The position numbers and the translations under genes are program-made. Below, piece by piece: positions 1 to 5,262 of a stretch of 5,262 bases of DNA; the stretch's first letter is position 1, and each line of letters starts with the position of its first letter. Source of the DNA: Candidatus Sulfotelmatobacter sp. (GTDB taxonomy: Bacteria; Acidobacteriota; Terriglobia; Terriglobales; Acidobacteriaceae); NCBI GenBank assembly GCA_030049565.1, contig JASIKQ010000533.1, positions 1 to 5,262 of the forward strand. The letters run 5' to 3'. The notes below the pieces were generated by a model, which was given only the letters and a program-made list of their open reading frames with translations, did not search any database and had not been told where the DNA came from.

Positions 1-131
1 TTCACCTGCTCTTCAAATAAACGAATGCTTACCATCTGCCGATAAGTGCGGAGCCACTTGTCTCTTTCAGTCACAGTTTTTTCAGCGGCAGACCCGCGTG
101 CAGCTTCCGGATTGGATGTCACAGGATTCAT
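1..131 (-). CDS. 2-oxoacid dehydrogenase E1 component, alpha subunit (N-terminal fragment, cut by window edge)
   Basis: Only the first 43 codons are in the window. The fragment starts MNPVTSNPEA and, after a short polar leader, reads WLRTYRQMVSIRLFEEQV at residues 26-43. That is the first helix typical of thiamine-diphosphate E1 alpha subunits (pyruvate, acetoin or branched-chain 2-oxoacid dehydrogenases), whose usual pattern is a Y-x-x-M-x-x-I-R-x-F-E-E run. The family decarboxylates a 2-oxoacid and passes the acyl group to the E2 lipoyl domain in a cytoplasmic complex. The ATG (131-129) lies 15 bases after the stop of the upstream hydroxyacid dehydrogenase, in the same frame, so the two are almost certainly co-transcribed. 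Its ribosome-binding site is only a GA-rich run (GATGAAGAAGAA) abutting the ATG, which suggests translational coupling. The cofactor-binding and catalytic parts lie outside the window, so the substrate cannot be read; AcoA-, PdhA- and BkdA-type proteins all remain possible. Confidence 0.8.
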   Translation of the reverse strand, partial: MNPVTSNPEAARGSAAEKTVTERDKWLRTYRQMVSIRLFEEQV

Positions 132-146
132 TTCTTCTTCATCTCG

Positions 147-1055
147 TCATCGCTTCGGCCCACCCACTGTGACCGGAGTCGATACGCCCGACATTGCCGC
201 CAGCACATCGAACATGCAGGCGAAATCGTATTTCGTCCATCCCATTCCGCGGGCCGCGGTCAGCAACTCGTTGCTCGCCGCAGTAGTCGGCAACGGTACA
301 TCCAACTGGCGGCCCAACTCCATTGCCAGTACCATATCTTTCTGCATCATGTTTACATCGAACCAGGCTTCTTCTGGCTGTTGCAGAACGAAGGGTCCGC
401 GGTATTGGATCATCGGCGACGCGATTGCGCTGTGAGTGAGCACATCGACGGCAATCTCGCGCGGGATGCCGCTTTTTTCCGCGAGCAACACGCCTTCGGA
501 AAATGCCAGCATTTGCACGGCCAGGCTCAGGTTCACGGCAATCTTCATTGACAGTGCAAGGCCATTGTCGCCGTCGTGCGTAACCTTCGGACCGATGTCG
601 AGGAGCAGCGGCTTTACTTTTTCGAATGTCTCGCGCCTCCCGCCGACCATGACCGAGAGCTGTCCCTGCTGCAAGGTGATGACACTGCCGGAAACCGGCG
701 AGTCCACCATATCGGCGCCAGTCGCCCGCACTTTCGCGGCTGTCGCGCGGCTTACGTTCGGGCTGACCGTGCTCATATCGAGGAACACCTTGCCCGCGGT
801 CAGGCCGGCCAGCATTCCCTCGGGACCTTCCGTAATCGCAGAGATCGCGGCCCCATTGGTCACCATCGCAAAAGTAAAATCGGAAGCGGCGGCAACGGCG
901 CGCGGCGAGTCGGCCCACTGCATTCCATTCTCAATCAGCCATTGCGCTTTCGAGCGAGTGCGGTTGTAGCCGGTCACGCTGTGGCCTTTGCTGAGCAGGC
1001 GGTCCACCATGTTGCCGCCCATCACTCCGAGGCCGATAAATCCCACTTTCGCCAT
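147..1055 (-). CDS. NAD(P)-dependent beta-hydroxyacid dehydrogenase (3-hydroxyisobutyrate dehydrogenase / tartronate-semialdehyde reductase superfamily)
   Basis: A 302-residue cytoplasmic oxidoreductase of normal length for the family. The Rossmann dinucleotide site is GFIGLGVMGGNM at residues 5-16. The segment after the second strand is NRTRSK (31-36); Arg/Thr here instead of an acidic residue favours NADP(H) over NAD(H), by inference. The substrate motif is DSPVSGS (118-124), a mild variant of the usual DAPVSGG. The catalytic lysine is K171 in NGLALSMKIAVN, with N175 as the conserved partner. The C-terminal helical domain carries the conserved K239-D240 pair in MMQKDMVLA followed by VPLP. 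The start is ATG 1055, because the glycine-rich loop follows immediately and GGAGG lies 10 bases upstream; a TTG at 1124 would add 23 unrelated residues. Family members reversibly oxidise 3-hydroxyisobutyrate, glycerate, 4-hydroxybutyrate or similar acids; the substrate cannot be fixed from motifs alone. It lies between a FadR-type regulator and an E1 alpha gene, suggesting an organic-acid or branched-chain catabolic operon. Confidence 0.92.
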   Translation of the reverse strand: MAKVGFIGLGVMGGNMVDRLLSKGHSVTGYNRTRSKAQWLIENGMQWADSPRAVAAASDFTFAMVTNGAAISAITEGPEGMLAGLTAGKVFLDMSTVSPNVSRATAAKVRATGADMVDSPVSGSVITLQQGQLSVMVGGRRETFEKVKPLLLDIGPKVTHDGDNGLALSMKIAVNLSLAVQMLAFSEGVLLAEKSGIPREIAVDVLTHSAIASPMIQYRGPFVLQQPEEAWFDVNMMQKDMVLAMELGRQLDVPLPTTAASNELLTAARGMGWTKYDFACMFDVLAAMSGVSTPVTVGGPKR

Positions 1056-1065
1056 TCGCCCGTGA

Positions 1066-1070
1066 CCTCC
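1066..1070 (-). promoter_or_regulatory. Ribosome binding site of the hydroxyacid dehydrogenase
   Basis: The minus strand reads CGGAGGTCACGGGCGA before ATG 1055. GGAGG sits 10 bases from the start codon. It supports this start over the TTG at 1124, whose upstream sequence would be the end of the regulator gene. Confidence 0.7.
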
Positions 1071-1084
1071 GAAACACCGTCTCA

Positions 1085-1098
1085 GTAATCGGTAATCG
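1085..1098. repeat. Tandem 7-bp direct repeat in the regulator-dehydrogenase gap
   Basis: GTAATCG occurs twice in immediate succession (1085-1091 and 1092-1098). The second copy runs into the left arm of the adjacent hairpin. It could be a simple slippage duplication; no function is shown. Confidence 0.6.
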
Positions 1099-1112
1099 AT
1101 CTTCGGATCGAT
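1095..1112. other. Intercistronic hairpin (7-bp perfect stem, 4-base loop)
   Basis: ATCGATC (1095-1101) and GATCGAT (1106-1112) are perfect inverted repeats around the tetranucleotide TTCG. In the operon transcript (minus strand) the loop is CGAA. A plus-strand RNA would have the very stable C-UUCG-G tetraloop. It lies in the 69-base gap between the regulator stop (1125) and the dehydrogenase start (1055), upstream of the latter's Shine-Dalgarno. No T-run follows on either strand, so an intrinsic terminator is unlikely. mRNA processing, stabilisation or protein binding is possible. The stem is AT/GC mixed and only moderately stable. Confidence 0.45.
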
Positions 1113-1124
1113 CGCTGCAAACAA

Positions 1125-1868
1125 TTATGAAATAGCTTTTGAAGCCGCCGGCTTGGATTTGCTCGGTCTCTTGCGTCTTTCGGAAACCTGTGAATCCTGG
1201 CGTACTTGCTCTAGATGTTCGCTCATTGCACTGCGTGCTCTAGCCGGATTGCGCTGCTCCATGGCTTCGAGGATGCGTTTGTGAAACACCTGGCCGCGCT
1301 GCGGGCCGCCTTCCACGTTGAAAATCTTTATACGTTGTTCGCGCAACAATCCCACGATGGAGTCGATCAAAGAAAGAATGAGCGGATTCCCGACCGCCTC
1401 CGCCAAAGCTAGATGGAAATCGAGATCGGCTTCAATGTAGGCCGCGGGATCTTTCAGCGAGCGATCCATCACCGCAACTGCATCGCGGAGCGCAGCAAGA
1501 TCTTCCTCTTGAGCGCTCTCGGCAGCCATCGCCGCAATTCCCGGTTCCAGAAGCAAACGCAGATCCGCCAGATGGGTGGAACTTTCCTGTTGCCCGATTT
1601 TCACCATCAAGTCGAACGATTGACGGGCCGCGTGCGAGGTGCCGTCGGTGATAAAAGTGCCGCGACCGGAGTAGGCCTCGACTAAACCTTTTTCGCGGAG
1701 AGCTTTCACCGCTTCCCGGACCGCCGTGCGGCTGACGCCGAGTTGCTGCGCCAGTTCGCGCTCTGCGGGCAGCTGATCGCCCGGTTTTAACGTGCCCTTG
1801 AGAACAGAATCTTCGATTTGCTGAACGATTTGTTCATACAGGCGCGAAGTGCGGACAACTTTGTACAC
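1125..1868 (-). CDS. FadR-subfamily GntR transcriptional regulator (winged helix plus FCD domain)
   Basis: A 247-residue regulator. The N-terminal winged helix-turn-helix spans about residues 8-73. It includes LKPGDQLPAERELAQQLGVS, then RTAVREAVKAL (47-57), the recognition helix, then a wing ending GRGTFI. The helical FCD effector domain spans about 98-225. It keeps the four residues that bind a metal ion in FCD proteins: D148 and H152 in DLDFH, H196 in VFHKR and H218 in MSEHL. That predicts a metal-dependent carboxylate ligand site. The C-terminus is a lysine/arginine-rich tail (about 230-244), perhaps extra DNA contact. The start is GTG 1868: GGGAGGGG lies just upstream at ideal spacing and the protein then has the usual length. 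An ATG at 1979 would add 37 proline-rich residues without a Shine-Dalgarno. The gene is first in the leftward operon and divergent from the receptor, so it likely represses the operon and itself; the ligand is unknown, most plausibly a substrate or product of the operon enzymes. Confidence 0.92.
   Translation of the reverse strand: MYKVVRTSRLYEQIVQQIEDSVLKGTLKPGDQLPAERELAQQLGVSRTAVREAVKALREKGLVEAYSGRGTFITDGTSHAARQSFDLMVKIGQQESSTHLADLRLLLEPGIAAMAAESAQEEDLAALRDAVAVMDRSLKDPAAYIEADLDFHLALAEAVGNPLILSLIDSIVGLLREQRIKIFNVEGGPQRGQVFHKRILEAMEQRNPARARSAMSEHLEQVRQDSQVSERRKRPSKSKPAASKAIS
1862..1867. promoter_or_regulatory. TGTACA palindrome overlapping the regulator start codon (tentative)
   Basis: TGTACA is a perfect 6-bp palindrome covering the last two bases of the GTG start and the next codons. 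GntR-family operators often have a TGT...ACA core, so an autoregulatory site is conceivable. Six bases can occur by chance, and flanking symmetry is poor. Confidence 0.15.
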
Positions 1869-1875
1869 TGGAACC

Positions 1876-1880
1876 CCTCC
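1876..1880 (-). promoter_or_regulatory. Ribosome binding site that decides the regulator start
   Basis: The minus strand reads GCGGGAGGGGTTCCA directly before GTG 1868. GGAGG at 1880-1876 leaves 7 bases to the start codon, an ideal distance. This is the main argument for a 247-residue regulator instead of the 284-residue version from ATG 1979. Confidence 0.75.
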
Positions 1881-2002
1881 CGCACGATTCAGCTTGGGGG
1901 AACTGGCGGTCTGGCTACTATACCGCAGGTCCAGAGGCAGTGCAGGCGGATTCAGTGTTTCAGCAAAGGGCAGATACATAATTGGAACGCGGTACGGTGG
2001 TA

Positions 2003-2014
2003 TGACAGCTGTTA
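2003..2014. promoter_or_regulatory. Palindrome TGACAGCTGTTA, candidate regulator site
   Basis: The 8-bp core ACAGCTGT (2005-2012) is perfectly self-complementary, and 10 of 12 bases are symmetrical over the full element. It lies about 135 bases upstream of the regulator start and 198 bases upstream of the receptor start, in non-coding sequence. It could be an operator for the FadR-type protein or for another factor. Nothing in the sequence identifies the binder. Confidence 0.3.
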
Positions 2015-2149
2015 GACGCTATCATTCCCCTCACCCAGACGCAAGCGAAAAGCCCGGGAGCTCCCAGCGGTCCTCTGTTAAATGCCGTCTCCATTTGCAT
2101 TTGTGTTCTTCTGGCTCGGCAGAAACGCTGGTGAACGGAGCGAATTTTC

Positions 2150-2179
2150 TTGACTTCCCTTCGGAAGCGATGGTATGGC
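2150..2179 (+). promoter_or_regulatory. Candidate sigma-70 promoter of the TonB-dependent receptor
   Basis: TTGACT (2150-2155) matches five of six bases of the -35 consensus. It is followed after 18 bases by TATGGC (2174-2179), a weak -10 improved by an upstream TGG at 2171-2173, the TGn of an extended -10. Initiation near 2186 would leave a leader of about 26 bases containing the Shine-Dalgarno. It is the best plus-strand pair seen in the intergenic region, but unproven. Confidence 0.4.
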
Positions 2180-2189
2180 TGTCAGACCA
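2171..2189. promoter_or_regulatory. TGGT-N11-ACCA inverted repeat over the receptor -10 region (candidate operator)
   Basis: TGGT (2171-2174) and ACCA (2186-2189) are inverted half-sites 11 bases apart. They overlap the proposed extended -10 and transcription start. FadR-subfamily operators commonly use TGGT/ACCA half-sites, though usually with a spacer of about 0-3 bases, so the long spacer counts against it. If bound, it would repress the receptor. Confidence 0.2.
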
Positions 2190-2198
2190 GTCGGCAAC

Positions 2199-2203
2199 GG
2201 AGG
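2199..2203 (+). promoter_or_regulatory. Ribosome binding site of the TonB-dependent receptor
   Basis: GGAGG within ACGGAGGGGATTCTG is followed 8 bases later by ATG 2212. It selects this start over the in-frame ATG codons at 2170 and 2233, which have no well-spaced Shine-Dalgarno. Confidence 0.75.
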
Positions 2204-2211
2204 GGATTCTG

Positions 2212-5200
2212 ATGGCATTTCGAAGCGCAGCAATGTCCGCTGCTCCTGCAACTTCAACCAACCGACTAGCTGTCTTCCTTTTTCTGTCCGTGGCTTTGTT
2301 GAATGTGCCTGCGCTCGCTCAGTCCACGGCGGGACGCATTCTTGGCACGGTCACCGATCAGAGTGGCGCCGCCGTTGCCGGCGCCACCGTCGTCGTCACC
2401 GACACCCAGCGTGGCACCTCGCGCACTCTCACCACAGACAGCGCCGGCGCCTACGTTGCACCCGACCTGATTCCCGGAACTTACAAAATTCACGCCGAAG
2501 CCAAGGGCTTCAAAGCCGTCGAACGCCCAGCCGTCAAGGTCGAAGTCGCCACTGACGTTCGAGTCGATTTCTCCTTGCAACCCGGCAATGTCTCCGAGAT
2601 CGTAACCGTCAGCGGAGACGTTCCCCTGGTCAACACCACCTCGGCTACGCTGGGTGGAACCCTCAGCAATCAGGAGATCAACGACCTTCCTCTCAACGGC
2701 CGCAACTACGAAAACCTGTTGCAACTTCGACCCGGGGTAGTGCGCTATCCGGGCGGTGGTTTTTCGACCACCAGCACGGATGGTCTGCGTGCAGAAGACA
2801 ACGCTTACTTCGTCGAGGGGCTTTTCAACAGCGAGCCGTATTCAGGACAAGCCATCATCAATGGAGCCGGAATCGCGGGTGATTCGGCTACGATTCTACC
2901 GATCGATTCGATCCAGGAGTTGAACGTTCAGCAAAATCCTCCGGCAGAATACGGCTGGAAACCGGGCGCCGTGGTCAATGTCGGATTGAAATCGGGAACC
3001 AATACGCTGCACGGCACCGCATTTGGTTTTGGACGCGATGGCGTAACGGACGCCCGCAACTATTTCAATGATTACCCAGCCGCGAAATTGTCGCGCACGT
3101 TGGAGCAATTCGGCGGCAGCCTGGGAGGTCCGATCATAAAGGACAAAGTGTTTTTCTTTGGAGCGTATGAAGGGCAGCGATACAACGTGGGCAACTCTTA
3201 CGGCGGCGTGACCAGCCCATTCATGGTGCATGGAACGTCCAACGGCACTTGCGCGTTTGGCTTTGCCGGCGACTGCGCCGACAGTATTCCGGACGTGATC
3301 TCCGATTTAGAACTTGGCTCGGTAAAGATTAGTTCAGCCAGCCAGACGATTTCGGGCTGTACGGTTTCGTCATCGGGCACAGTCTCCTGCAACGGCAAGG
3401 GATTTCCCACGAACGACACCACAAACATCAGTATTGCAAACGGATTTAACAATGTCGTGCACGTCGACAACGCGATCGGGAAGGTGGACTACCGGCTGAA
3501 TCAACAGCACAGCGTCAGCGGAATGTATTTCTTTGGCAACAACTCAGGCACAGTCGAAGATTTTCCCGAGTTGCAGCCGCAATGGCTTTCAGACATTCAT
3601 ACCCGTGCTCAGGTTGTTGGCGGAAATTGGGTTTGGACTCCGAACGCGCTTTGGGTGAATGAAGCACGTTTTGGCTACAACCGGTTGTATCAACCTACCC
3701 TGCCAGCTGATCTCAATACGCCAGCTTCGGCATACGGTCTGGATACGGGCGTCGCCGGACCATATACGGGCGGTCTGCCGCGCATTGGCTTCGGCGGTTA
3801 CTTCACGACACTGGGCGGATTCAAATGGCCGAAATTTCAGGGCCCCGATGCGATCACGCAATTTGTTGAGCATGTTTCGTACACCAAGGGCAACCATGCT
3901 TTGGAATTCGGCTTTGAACTTCATCATAACGGCGTAAACAATGCCGCGTACGGCAATGCTCGAGGGAGTATCAACTTTCTGGGAGGCGTGCTGACCGGAA
4001 CTTCTACGCCACTCGAGGATTTTTTCGCTGGTTATCCATTCAAGTCGACAGTCGAGGTCGGCAATCCTACTTTGCACCTCCACAACTGGGCGTATGCGGG
4101 ATTTTTTCAGGACGACTGGCGGCTTACGAGAAATCTGACCCTCAACTACGGCTTGCGTTATGAATACAGTTCAGTCGTTCAGGAAGCAAACGATTTGCTT
4201 GGAAACTTCGATCCGACTCTCGGTATGGTGCAGGTCGGGCATCAGATCGGCAGCTTGTACAACCCCGATCACACCAACTTCGGTCCGCGTTTTGGCTTCG
4301 CCTGGGATGTTTTCGGAACTGGCCGTACCGTCCTTCGTGCCGGCGGCGGATTGATGTACGAAACGGTGAACTGGCAATCGTTCATCGCTTTCAACAACGC
4401 ATTCGGGCCGGGCAGCGTTCCTACGGGCGCGCCGATTGACGCTGCTGGCCATACCTCCGGCGGCACAATTACAACCGGAAACGTTACAGTGAAGAACTTC
4501 TTGACCGGCACGACGTGGGATCCTTCGAATGGTCCGCTCTACGGCAGCAGTACCGTGAATTGTTTTGCCAGCCCGTGTCCGATTATGACTGTTGACCGGG
4601 ATCTCACTACGCCTTATATCGGGAATTGGACTGTGAATCTGCAGCACGCGTTCACGCCAAACCTCTCGCTGGAACTTGCATACGTAGGCAATCACGGCTC
4701 CAATCTGACGGGCATTCGTGATATCAATCAACCGCCTGTGGGATCAGGATGGCCGGCGGCAGGCATTGTGGCCTGTACTCAAGCTGCATTAGCTGCAGGA
4801 GGAACTTATCCAACCCTTACGAATCCCGCCTGTCAGGATGATTCCGCTAACCTCGAGCAACTCAACGATCCTTATTACGGAAGGTTCCCATACCTCGCCA
4901 ACATCTTTCAGATGGGTAACGTTTACCGCTCGAACTATAACGGGCTGCAGGTCACGTTGAATGCACGCAACTACCACGGGTTAAGCATGGTCGCCGGCTA
5001 CACGTATTCCCACGCGCTTGATGACGTGGGAGCGAATTGGGATTTCGGTTACGGTTCCGGCCTGCCGCAGAACGCGTACAATCCTGCCGCCGAGTACGCG
5101 AACAGCGATTTCGACGTCCGTCAACGGCTCACGGTCTCGCTGACTTATGCCCTTCCCAGCCACACGGGCTACGGACAGGCGCTGGAAGGCTGGGAGGTCA

Positions 5201-5262
5201 ACGCCATTGCAACCATCGACACCCCGCAATTCTGGGGGCCGATGGATGAAGGAACCGATGCT
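2212..5262 (+). CDS. TonB-dependent receptor with N-terminal carboxypeptidase-regulatory-like domain, Oar-like barrel (C-terminus beyond window)
   Basis: An open frame of 1017 codons runs past the right edge. Residues 1-36 form a signal peptide: R18, hydrophobic LAVFLFLSVALL, cleavage predicted after PALA36. Residues 42-123 form a CarboxypepD_reg-like beta-sandwich (GTVTDQSGAAVAGATV, later DSAGAY and PGTYKI). EIVTVSG (129-135) resembles a TonB box. The plug follows, with LPLNGRN (159-165). The barrel begins around GPIIKDKVFFFGAYEG (306-321). Later barrel landmarks are FFQDDWR (631-637), LNYGLRYEY (644-652), LELAYVGNHG (820-829), SNYNGLQVTLN (907-917), TYSHALDD (931-938) and SDFDVRQRL (965-973). 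Relatives usually reach 1,100-1,200 residues, so roughly 100-200 residues including the last strands are missing. The protein should lie in the outer membrane and import a large or scarce ligand using TonB-ExbBD energy; the ligand is unknown. Eight cysteines occur in four close pairs, probably in outer loops. It has its own promoter, divergent from the regulator operon. Confidence 0.93.
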   Translation, partial: MAFRSAAMSAAPATSTNRLAVFLFLSVALLNVPALAQSTAGRILGTVTDQSGAAVAGATVVVTDTQRGTSRTLTTDSAGAYVAPDLIPGTYKIHAEAKGFKAVERPAVKVEVATDVRVDFSLQPGNVSEIVTVSGDVPLVNTTSATLGGTLSNQEINDLPLNGRNYENLLQLRPGVVRYPGGGFSTTSTDGLRAEDNAYFVEGLFNSEPYSGQAIINGAGIAGDSATILPIDSIQELNVQQNPPAEYGWKPGAVVNVGLKSGTNTLHGTAFGFGRDGVTDARNYFNDYPAAKLSRTLEQFGGSLGGPIIKDKVFFFGAYEGQRYNVGNSYGGVTSPFMVHGTSNGTCAFGFAGDCADSIPDVISDLELGSVKISSASQTISGCTVSSSGTVSCNGKGFPTNDTTNISIANGFNNVVHVDNAIGKVDYRLNQQHSVSGMYFFGNNSGTVEDFPELQPQWLSDIHTRAQVVGGNWVWTPNALWVNEARFGYNRLYQPTLPADLNTPASAYGLDTGVAGPYTGGLPRIGFGGYFTTLGGFKWPKFQGPDAITQFVEHVSYTKGNHALEFGFELHHNGVNNAAYGNARGSINFLGGVLTGTSTPLEDFFAGYPFKSTVEVGNPTLHLHNWAYAGFFQDDWRLTRNLTLNYGLRYEYSSVVQEANDLLGNFDPTLGMVQVGHQIGSLYNPDHTNFGPRFGFAWDVFGTGRTVLRAGGGLMYETVNWQSFIAFNNAFGPGSVPTGAPIDAAGHTSGGTITTGNVTVKNFLTGTTWDPSNGPLYGSSTVNCFASPCPIMTVDRDLTTPYIGNWTVNLQHAFTPNLSLELAYVGNHGSNLTGIRDINQPPVGSGWPAAGIVACTQAALAAGGTYPTLTNPACQDDSANLEQLNDPYYGRFPYLANIFQMGNVYRSNYNGLQVTLNARNYHGLSMVAGYTYSHALDDVGANWDFGYGSGLPQNAYNPAAEYANSDFDVRQRLTVSLTYALPSHTGYGQALEGWEVNAIATIDTPQFWGPMDEGTDA

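Larger units (their letters stand above)
1869..2211. other. Divergent intergenic region between regulator and receptor genes
   Basis: These 343 bases hold no supported gene. They carry the leader and presumably the promoter of the leftward operon, plus the promoter and Shine-Dalgarno of the rightward receptor. Symmetrical elements include TGACAGCTGTTA near 2003-2014 and a TGGT/ACCA pair near 2171-2189. The frames open here (leftward from 1979 and from 2261, rightward back to 1825) have no good ribosome-binding sites and encode no recognisable sequence. I could not identify a convincing leftward -35/-10 pair. Confidence 0.6.

Noticed and set aside
139..918. Second long minus-strand frame (259 codons) over the dehydrogenase
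   Set aside because: It is an arginine-rich shadow of the real gene in another frame, with no recognisable motif.
436..969. Plus-strand frames opposite the dehydrogenase
   Set aside because: Antisense to a gene with complete family motifs; composition is a by-product of codon use on the opposite strand.
1095..1112. Intrinsic terminator between regulator and dehydrogenase
   Set aside because: The stem is short and no T-run follows on either strand, so it is listed only as a hairpin.
1056..1124. TTG-initiated 23-residue extension of the hydroxyacid dehydrogenase
   Set aside because: It starts next to the regulator stop and contains the hairpin, the extra residues are unlike the family, and ATG 1055 has a good Shine-Dalgarno immediately before the Rossmann fold.
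1825..2211. Upstream in-frame extension of the receptor (open to 1825, ATGs at 2002 and 2170)
   Set aside because: The signal peptide and well-spaced GGAGG fix the start at 2212; the extension would bury the signal peptide and overlap the regulator gene.
2031..2261. 76-codon minus-strand frame in the divergent region
   Set aside because: It overlaps the receptor start and its likely promoter, and its sequence is not recognisable as a protein.
2266..2724. Minus-strand frame of 152 codons opposite the receptor N-terminus
   Set aside because: Antisense shadow of a clear signal peptide and carboxypeptidase-regulatory-like domain; no supporting ribosome-binding site or motif noted.
4171..4731. 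Minus-strand frame of 186 codons opposite the receptor barrel
   Set aside because: Antisense to conserved barrel strands; no family resemblance.
5185..5262. Unusual TIDTPQFWGPMDEGTD stretch replacing the more familiar TGQPF-type motif
   Set aside because: Similar aromatic/acidic variants seem within the normal range for this receptor family, and the frame continues cleanly, so no error or novelty is claimed.

Overview
The window looks like chromosomal DNA from an Acidobacteriota-type bacterium. The main reason is the large plus-strand gene. It encodes an outer-membrane TonB-dependent receptor with an N-terminal carboxypeptidase-regulatory-like domain, a plug containing LPLNGRN and an Oar-like barrel, a protein type greatly expanded in soil Acidobacteria. 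The taxonomic call is inference from family and style; no marker gene is present.

Layout: two transcription units diverge from a regulatory region at about 1869-2211. Leftward (minus strand) runs an apparent operon in this order: a FadR-type GntR regulator (1868-1125), a beta-hydroxyacid dehydrogenase of the 3-hydroxyisobutyrate dehydrogenase / tartronate-semialdehyde reductase superfamily (1055-147), and the first 43 codons of a thiamine-diphosphate 2-oxoacid dehydrogenase E1 alpha subunit (131 to beyond the left edge). Rightward (plus strand) runs the TonB-dependent receptor from 2212 past the right edge, 1017 codons without a stop.

How they may work together: the leftward operon pairs an oxidoreductase for small hydroxy acids or semialdehydes with a 2-oxoacid dehydrogenase complex, under a regulator whose ligand domain keeps the four expected metal ligands. 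This fits catabolism of a small organic acid or branched-chain carbon skeleton, with the acid or a derivative as likely effector. Whether the divergent receptor imports a related compound is unknown; such receptors often sit beside unrelated genes.

The start codons chosen here (GTG 1868, ATG 1055, ATG 2212) are each supported by a strong Shine-Dalgarno sequence and differ from the longest-possible frames. No RNA gene, CRISPR array, insertion sequence or convincing intrinsic terminator was found. Nothing in the window clearly amounts to a new biological system. The points most worth following are the candidate operator over the receptor promoter, the hairpin between regulator and dehydrogenase, and the four close cysteine pairs in the receptor.
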